Below, piece after piece: positions 59,945-64,000 of a DNA stretch of 64,000 nucleotides. The first letter of the stretch is position 1, and each line of letters begins with the position of its first letter. The notes under the pieces were generated by a model. It searched no databases and was not told where the DNA came from. It saw only the letters and a list, made by a program, of their open reading frames with translations. Both the position numbers and the translations under genes were made by a program. This DNA comes from Microbacterium yannicii (GTDB lineage Bacteria > Actinomycetota > Actinomycetes > Actinomycetales > Microbacteriaceae), in the NCBI RefSeq assembly GCF_024055635.1, contig NZ_JAMXMB010000039.1, forward strand, positions 43,573 to 107,572. Reading direction: 5' to 3'.

Positions 59945-61768
59945 GTGAGCGGGACGCGCGCCGACGACGGCGCTCTCGACTCCGCGCCCGCGAGCGATGC
60001 CGCGGCGGCGCTGCTGTGCCGGCTCGTGGAACTCGGGGTCCGCCACATCGTGCTGAGCCCCGGCTCGCGGTCGCAGGCACTCGCGCTGGTCGCCGCCGAG
60101 CTCGAGCGCCGTGGCGCGATCCGCCTGCACGTCCGCATCGACGAGCGGGTCGCCGGCTTCACGGCGCTCGGCATCGGACGCGAGACACGGATGCCGGCGG
60201 CCGTGATCTGCACGTCGGGCACCGCGGTCGCCAACCTGCTGCCGGCCGCGCTCGAAGCCCACCACGCCGGCGTGCCGCTGCTGCTGCTCACGGCCGATCG
60301 GCCGCCGGAGCTGCGCGGCGTCGGCGCCAACCAGACCACCCGTCAGCCGGGGATGTTCGCGCCGACCGTGCGGCTCGAAGCCGATGTGCCCGTGCCGGAG
60401 GCGGTCGATCCCGACGGCACGCACGAGCAGAGCGTGATGCTGCGGGCGCTGGCCGACGAGGCCGTCGCCGCCGCGCTGGGTGCCGGCACGCGGGCGCCGG
60501 GCCCCGTGCACCTGAACCTGCCGTACCGCGAGCCGTTGGCCGGAGCGCTCCCCGCCTGGATGGGCGTGCCCGCGTCGGAGCTCGAGACCGCCGTCGACGA
60601 CGACCCCGACGGGCCGCCCGTCGACGCCGAGGTCGAGGACGAGGCATCCGGCGCGCTGTACCAGGGCGGCGGCGGCATCGGCGAGTCCGACGTCCCGACC
60701 GAGCCGGAGGATGCGCCGCTCGTCCTCGAACGAGGACCACGCACGATCGTGCTCGCGGGCGCCGACGCCGGCCCCGATGCCGAGGAGCTCGCGCACGTGG
60801 GCGGGTGGCCGCTCATCGCCGAGATCGTCAGCGGTGCCCGTTACGGACGCCAGCTCGTGCACGGGTACCGTGAGCTGCTGCGCGACCCCGAGCTCGGCGG
60901 GCGCGTCGAGCGCGTCGTCGTGCTCGGGCATCCGACCCTCAGCCGCGAGACCGCGAGGTTGCTGGCGGATGCCGATATCGAGGTCGTGGCCGTGCGCGGC
61001 CCCGGCGAGCCCCTCAACCTCAACGGCGCGACGTTCGCGGCCGACCGCATCGCCGTCGCGACCGGCGACCCCGACCGCGACTGGCTCGGGGAGTGGCTGC
61101 AGGCGTCGCGCGCGGCATCCGTCGATCTCACCCCGCCCGCCCCCGACGCCGACGGTCTCTCGTCTGCTGTACCGGGTGAGCGGCTGGGCGCCATCGCCGC
61201 CGAGCTCGAGGTCATCCGCGCGCCGATCGATCGCGCAGCGCTGGTCGACGCCGTCTGGCGGGCCACGTGGCCTCACGACCGACTCGTGTTCGGCTCATCG
61301 CGGCTGGTGCGCGTGGCCGATGAGGTGCTGCCCGGTAAGAAGGTGCCGGTGCACGCCAACCGCGGGCTCGCGGGCATCGACGGCACGGTCGCCACGGCCA
61401 CCGGCATCGCGCTGGCGAGCCAGACGGCCGGCAGCCCGGGCGTCACGCGCGTGATCCTCGGCGACCTCGCCGTGCTGCATGACGTCGGCGCCCTGCTGCT
61501 GCCTCCGCACGAGCAGGAGCCGCGGCTGCAGCTGGTGGTCGGCAACGACGGCGGCGGCACGATCTTCGACGGGCTGGAAGTGGCAGCCGTGGCCGGCTCG
61601 GACGTGATGGATCGGGTGCTCTACACGCCGCACACGGTGCACCTCGAGCAGCTGGCTCTCGCCTACGGCTGGGAGTACCTCCGGGTCACGACGCGCTCCG
61701 CACTCGACCAGGCGCTCACCTCGCCGATCGAGGGCCGACAGCTCATCGAAGTGCCGCTGGGACGCTGA
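59945..61768 (+). CDS. menD: SEPHCHC synthase MenD
   Basis: ThDP-dependent enzyme of 607 aa that joins isochorismate and 2-oxoglutarate, the first committed step of menaquinone synthesis. It shows SPGSRSQALAL at the N-terminus, the ThDP-activating glutamate in HVRIDERVAGFTALG, the CTSGTAVANLLPA segment and the C-terminal ThDP/Mg motif VVGNDGGGTIF. An acidic insertion lies near residues 220-255. GTG start immediately after the PLDc_N stop. Confidence 0.94.
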   Translation: MSGTRADDGALDSAPASDAAAALLCRLVELGVRHIVLSPGSRSQALALVAAELERRGAIRLHVRIDERVAGFTALGIGRETRMPAAVICTSGTAVANLLPAALEAHHAGVPLLLLTADRPPELRGVGANQTTRQPGMFAPTVRLEADVPVPEAVDPDGTHEQSVMLRALADEAVAAALGAGTRAPGPVHLNLPYREPLAGALPAWMGVPASELETAVDDDPDGPPVDAEVEDEASGALYQGGGGIGESDVPTEPEDAPLVLERGPRTIVLAGADAGPDAEELAHVGGWPLIAEIVSGARYGRQLVHGYRELLRDPELGGRVERVVVLGHPTLSRETARLLADADIEVVAVRGPGEPLNLNGATFAADRIAVATGDPDRDWLGEWLQASRAASVDLTPPAPDADGLSSAVPGERLGAIAAELEVIRAPIDRAALVDAVWRATWPHDRLVFGSSRLVRVADEVLPGKKVPVHANRGLAGIDGTVATATGIALASQTAGSPGVTRVILGDLAVLHDVGALLLPPHEQEPRLQLVVGNDGGGTIFDGLEVAAVAGSDVMDRVLYTPHTVHLEQLALAYGWEYLRVTTRSALDQALTSPIEGRQLIEVPLGR

Positions 61769-61782
61769 GCCGCGGCATCCGC

Positions 61783-61788
61783 CATGAT
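61783..61788 (+). promoter_or_regulatory. -10 box of the polyphosphate kinase gene
   Basis: CATGAT, 6 nt before the ATG at 61795; leaderless arrangement. Confidence 0.35.
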
Positions 61789-61794
61789 GGCTCC

Positions 61795-62658
61795 ATGATC
61801 GCCTCGAGTCAGAAGCACTGGAGCGGCGACGTCGCCGATCTCCTCCGTGTCGGCGAGGGCTTCGTGCTCGCCGACGTCGACACCCGTTCGACGCCCGGGT
61901 ATGCGAAGGACAAGGTGCACGCCGCCGAGGACCTGAAGGCCGGCGCCCGGGAGCTCGACGAGTATCAGGAGCGGCTGTTCGCGCGCAGCCGTGTCGATGC
62001 GACGGATGCCGCCGTCCTGCTGGTGCTGCAGGCGATGGATTCCGCGGGCAAGGGCGGCATCATCCGGCACGTGGTCGGCTCGGTCGACCCGCAGGGCGTC
62101 GTGCTCTCGGCCTTCAAGAAGCCGACGCCCGAGGAGCTCGAACACGACTTCCTGTGGCGGGTGGAACAGCGTCTGCCGGCGTCGGGCCTGATCGGCGTGT
62201 TCGACCGCTCGCACTACGAGGATGTCCTCATCGGCCGGGTGCGCCAGCTCGCGCCGGCGGAGGAGATCGAGCGTCGCTACACCGCGATCAACGACTTCGA
62301 GAAGCGCCTCACCAAGACCGGCACGCGGGTGGTAAAAGTGATGCTGCACATCTCGCCCGACGAGCAGAAGTCGCGGCTCATGGAACGGCTCGAGCGCCCC
62401 GACAAGCACTGGAAGTACAACCCGGGCGATGTCGACGAGCGGGAGCTCTGGCCGTCGTACATGGCGGCGTATCAGACGGTCTTCGAGCGCACCTCGACCG
62501 AGCACGCTCCGTGGCACGTCGTTCCTGCCGACCGCAAGTGGTACGCACGCCTCGCGGTGCAGCACCTGCTGCTGGAGGCGCTCGAAGAGATCGACCCGCA
62601 CTGGCCCGCCGCGACCTTCGACGTCGAGGCCGAGAAGAAGAGGCTCACCGCGAGCTGA
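61795..62658 (+). CDS. polyphosphate kinase 2 family protein
   Basis: Cytosolic P-loop kinase of 287 aa that transfers phosphate between polyphosphate and nucleotides. Walker A MDSAGKGGIIRHV (near residue 80), lid/Walker B region VFDRSHYEDVLIGRV, and KWKYN-type motif HWKYNPGD-DERELW mark the PPK2 family. One-domain length points to class I or III enzymes phosphorylating NDP or NMP. It stands alone. Confidence 0.92.
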   Translation: MIASSQKHWSGDVADLLRVGEGFVLADVDTRSTPGYAKDKVHAAEDLKAGARELDEYQERLFARSRVDATDAAVLLVLQAMDSAGKGGIIRHVVGSVDPQGVVLSAFKKPTPEELEHDFLWRVEQRLPASGLIGVFDRSHYEDVLIGRVRQLAPAEEIERRYTAINDFEKRLTKTGTRVVKVMLHISPDEQKSRLMERLERPDKHWKYNPGDVDERELWPSYMAAYQTVFERTSTEHAPWHVVPADRKWYARLAVQHLLLEALEEIDPHWPAATFDVEAEKKRLTAS

Positions 62659-62710
62659 CCTCGGGCCGCTCCCTCTCAATCGCACTCGCGTCGGGGTGAT
62701 ATCGGCCTGG

Positions 62711-62739
62711 TCAAGTATTCCATGGTCACAGGTACTTGA
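62711..62739. promoter_or_regulatory. inverted repeat upstream of the second PadR gene
   Basis: TCAAGTA (62711-62717) and TACTTGA (62733-62739) are exact inverted arms 15 bp apart, a plausible PadR operator just upstream of the -10. Confidence 0.5.
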
Positions 62740-62744
62740 TGTGA

Positions 62745-62750
62745 TACAGT
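62745..62750 (+). promoter_or_regulatory. -10 box of the second PadR gene
   Basis: TACAGT, 7 nt before the ATG at 62758; leaderless arrangement. Confidence 0.45.
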
Positions 62751-62757
62751 ACTGGAC

Positions 62758-63111
62758 ATGACACAAGACGACGCGTTCGCGGCCGACCTGCTGCGCGGTC
62801 ATACCGACACGATCGTGCTCGGGGTGCTCCGGCGCGGCGACGCGTACGGCTTCGAGATCTACAAGGCCATCCGCGACGCGACCGGCGGTCAGCACGAGAT
62901 CAAAGAGGCCACGCTGTACGCCACGTACCGCCGCCTCGAGAAGGACGGCCTGGTCGAGTCCTACTGGGGCGACGAATCCCAGGGCGGCCGCCGCAAGTAC
63001 TACCGCATCACCGACGCCGGCCGAGCCGTGTTCCGCGGCAACGTCGCGGCATGGACCGCGACCCGGCGCATCATAGACGCCCTGCTCGACGTGAAGGAGA
63101 GCCAGCAATGA
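62758..63111 (+). CDS. PadR-family transcriptional regulator
   Basis: Protein of 117 aa: LGVLRRGDAYGFEIYKAIRD, EIKEATLYATYRRLEKDGLVESYW and the wing GGRRKYYRITDAG are the PadR winged helix, with one C-terminal helix for dimerisation. Overlaps by ATGA the downstream membrane protein gene. Likely an autorepressor acting at the inverted repeat ahead of the promoter. Confidence 0.92.
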   Translation: MTQDDAFAADLLRGHTDTIVLGVLRRGDAYGFEIYKAIRDATGGQHEIKEATLYATYRRLEKDGLVESYWGDESQGGRRKYYRITDAGRAVFRGNVAAWTATRRIIDALLDVKESQQ

Positions 63112-64000
63112 ACCCCGACATCCACCGTCTCCTCGACGAAGCCTTCCAGGGCATCGAGATGACACCCGACGCCCAGGACCTGAAGGAGGAGATGCGCGCG
63201 AACCTGATGGCGCGCGCGGACGAGCTCGCGGCAGCCGGCGCCACGCCGGACGATGCCGCGCGCCAGGCGATCGCCGAGCTCGGCGACGTGCGCGCCCTGC
63301 TCGATGAGACGCCCGATGCCGCACCGCAGCGCGGAGCCGACGACTACGCGTCGCTCGTCCTGCGCCATCACGTGCGTCCCAAGCCGGGGTTCGTCGTGCG
63401 GGCCGTGGTGTGGTCGATCGCTGCGGTGGTCGGGATCACGCTCGGGATCCTGGGTGCGACGGGGGTGCTGCCGCTGTCACTCGGTCCGCAGATCGCGCTG
63501 TTCGGCCTCGCGTCGACGGGGATCGCGCTCCTGGTCGGCGACTCGCTCTCCCAAGAGACCACGACGAATCACCCGCTGCCGCAGAACCGGGCTGCCGGGT
63601 ATTTCCTCGCGACGCTGCTGGGTGCCTACGGGCTCGGCTTCGCGGCTCTCGTCGCGTTCGGCACGATGCCCGTCTGGGGCGTCGTGTTCGCGGCGCTGGG
63701 AGTGATCGCCTCGATCGTCCTCTTCTCGTTCCTCGGCGCGACCCAGACGAACCGCCACAAGGCCTGGACCCGCGAGGCGCTGCGGAACGAGCCGCCCAAC
63801 CGGTTCGAGCGCGAGCCCGAGACCGCCGCGCGCTTCGGCGTGTACACCGCCGCGATCTGGCTGGTCACCTTCGCCGTCATCGCGGTGCTGGTGTTCACGG
63901 TCGGCTGGTGGTGGGCGCCGGTCGCCTTCGTGGCGGGCTTCGCCCTCATGATGCTCGTGCTCGCCCGCATGCTCTTCACCTCCGACAAGCCCGCCGGTCG
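63108..64000 (+). CDS. membrane protein with permease-prefix domain (3' end outside window)
   Basis: The frame starts at the ATG 63108, overlapping the PadR stop, and is open to the window end; 297 codons are visible. Residues 1-70 form the HAAS/permease-prefix domain (LLDEAFQGIEMTPDAQDLKEEMRANLM and ARQAIAELGDVRALL). Then come at least six hydrophobic segments in pairs, separated by a charged loop with RHKAWTREALRNE. Architecture parallels the gene at 37296. Function unknown. Confidence 0.8.
   Translation, partial: MNPDIHRLLDEAFQGIEMTPDAQDLKEEMRANLMARADELAAAGATPDDAARQAIAELGDVRALLDETPDAAPQRGADDYASLVLRHHVRPKPGFVVRAVVWSIAAVVGITLGILGATGVLPLSLGPQIALFGLASTGIALLVGDSLSQETTTNHPLPQNRAAGYFLATLLGAYGLGFAALVAFGTMPVWGVVFAALGVIASIVLFSFLGATQTNRHKAWTREALRNEPPNRFEREPETAARFGVYTAAIWLVTFAVIAVLVFTVGWWWAPVAFVAGFALMMLVLARMLFTSDKPAG

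Overview
The window reads as chromosomal DNA of a high-GC (roughly 70% by eye) Gram-positive actinobacterium, most likely Microbacterium or a close Microbacteriaceae relative. The evidence is the GC-saturated third codon positions, a BldC-type regulator, the tiny Arg/Lys-rich ribosomal protein bS22, a menaquinone pathway, System II cytochrome c maturation, LLM flavin/F420-type oxidoreductases and a strongly over-represented GGATGCCG/CGGCATCC word. No phage, insertion sequence, integrase, rRNA, tRNA or CRISPR array was recognised. Both ends are cut: the first gene lacks its 5' end and the last lacks its 3' end.

Layout. 0-6.9 kb: RecB-like nuclease/helicase, a DUF3467 gene, a membrane protein plus type III PLP decarboxylase operon behind a structured leader, then divergent upp and tadA. 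7-15.5 kb: LLM oxidoreductase with an apparent AUC start, cation diffusion facilitator, hydrolase, ArsR/SRPBCC pair, proC, NTF2-like gene, TrkH/TrkA potassium uptake, second ArsR. 15.5-24 kb: drug-type ABC exporter divergent from its TetR, bldC, bS22, rhodanese and glutaredoxin-like genes, tyrosine phosphatase, ScyD-like exported protein, short archaeal-type aspS, DedA. 24.1-29.1 kb: phosphatase-TlpA-CcdA-ResB-CcsA cytochrome c maturation operon. 29-35.6 kb: TetR-controlled export operon with an MMPL transporter carrying a C-terminal pseudo-ABC domain and a YhgE/Pip protein. 35.7-43.7 kb: menC, a PadR/membrane pair, LLM oxidoreductase, metH, VapBC. 43.7-47.4 kb: an ECF vitamin transporter whose four parts form one polypeptide, behind a transcobalamin-like lipoprotein. 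47.5-51.6 kb: menB, menE, menA. 51.6-59 kb: a LacI-controlled sugar locus (GH2, binding protein, two permeases, GH1). 59-64 kb: DUF4229, PLDc_N, menD, PPK2, second PadR/membrane pair.

How they work together. menC, menB, menE, menA and menD cover most of menaquinone synthesis; with the cytochrome c maturation operon they point to an aerobic menaquinone/cytochrome c respiratory chain. The ECF/lipoprotein pair near cobalamin-dependent metH suggests corrinoid uptake feeding methionine synthesis, which is an inference. The LacI locus looks like import and intracellular cleavage of a plant-derived beta-linked oligosaccharide.

Two cross-cutting signals stand out. First, one palindromic repeat family (core GGTCGCTGAG, arms CTTCGACAGGCTCAG) sits between genes and also in frame inside menB, metH, ccdA and the MMPL gene, read in different frames. 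Second, about twenty genes have a TAnnnT-like -10 box ending 6-8 nt before the start codon, so leaderless transcripts appear to be the default here.
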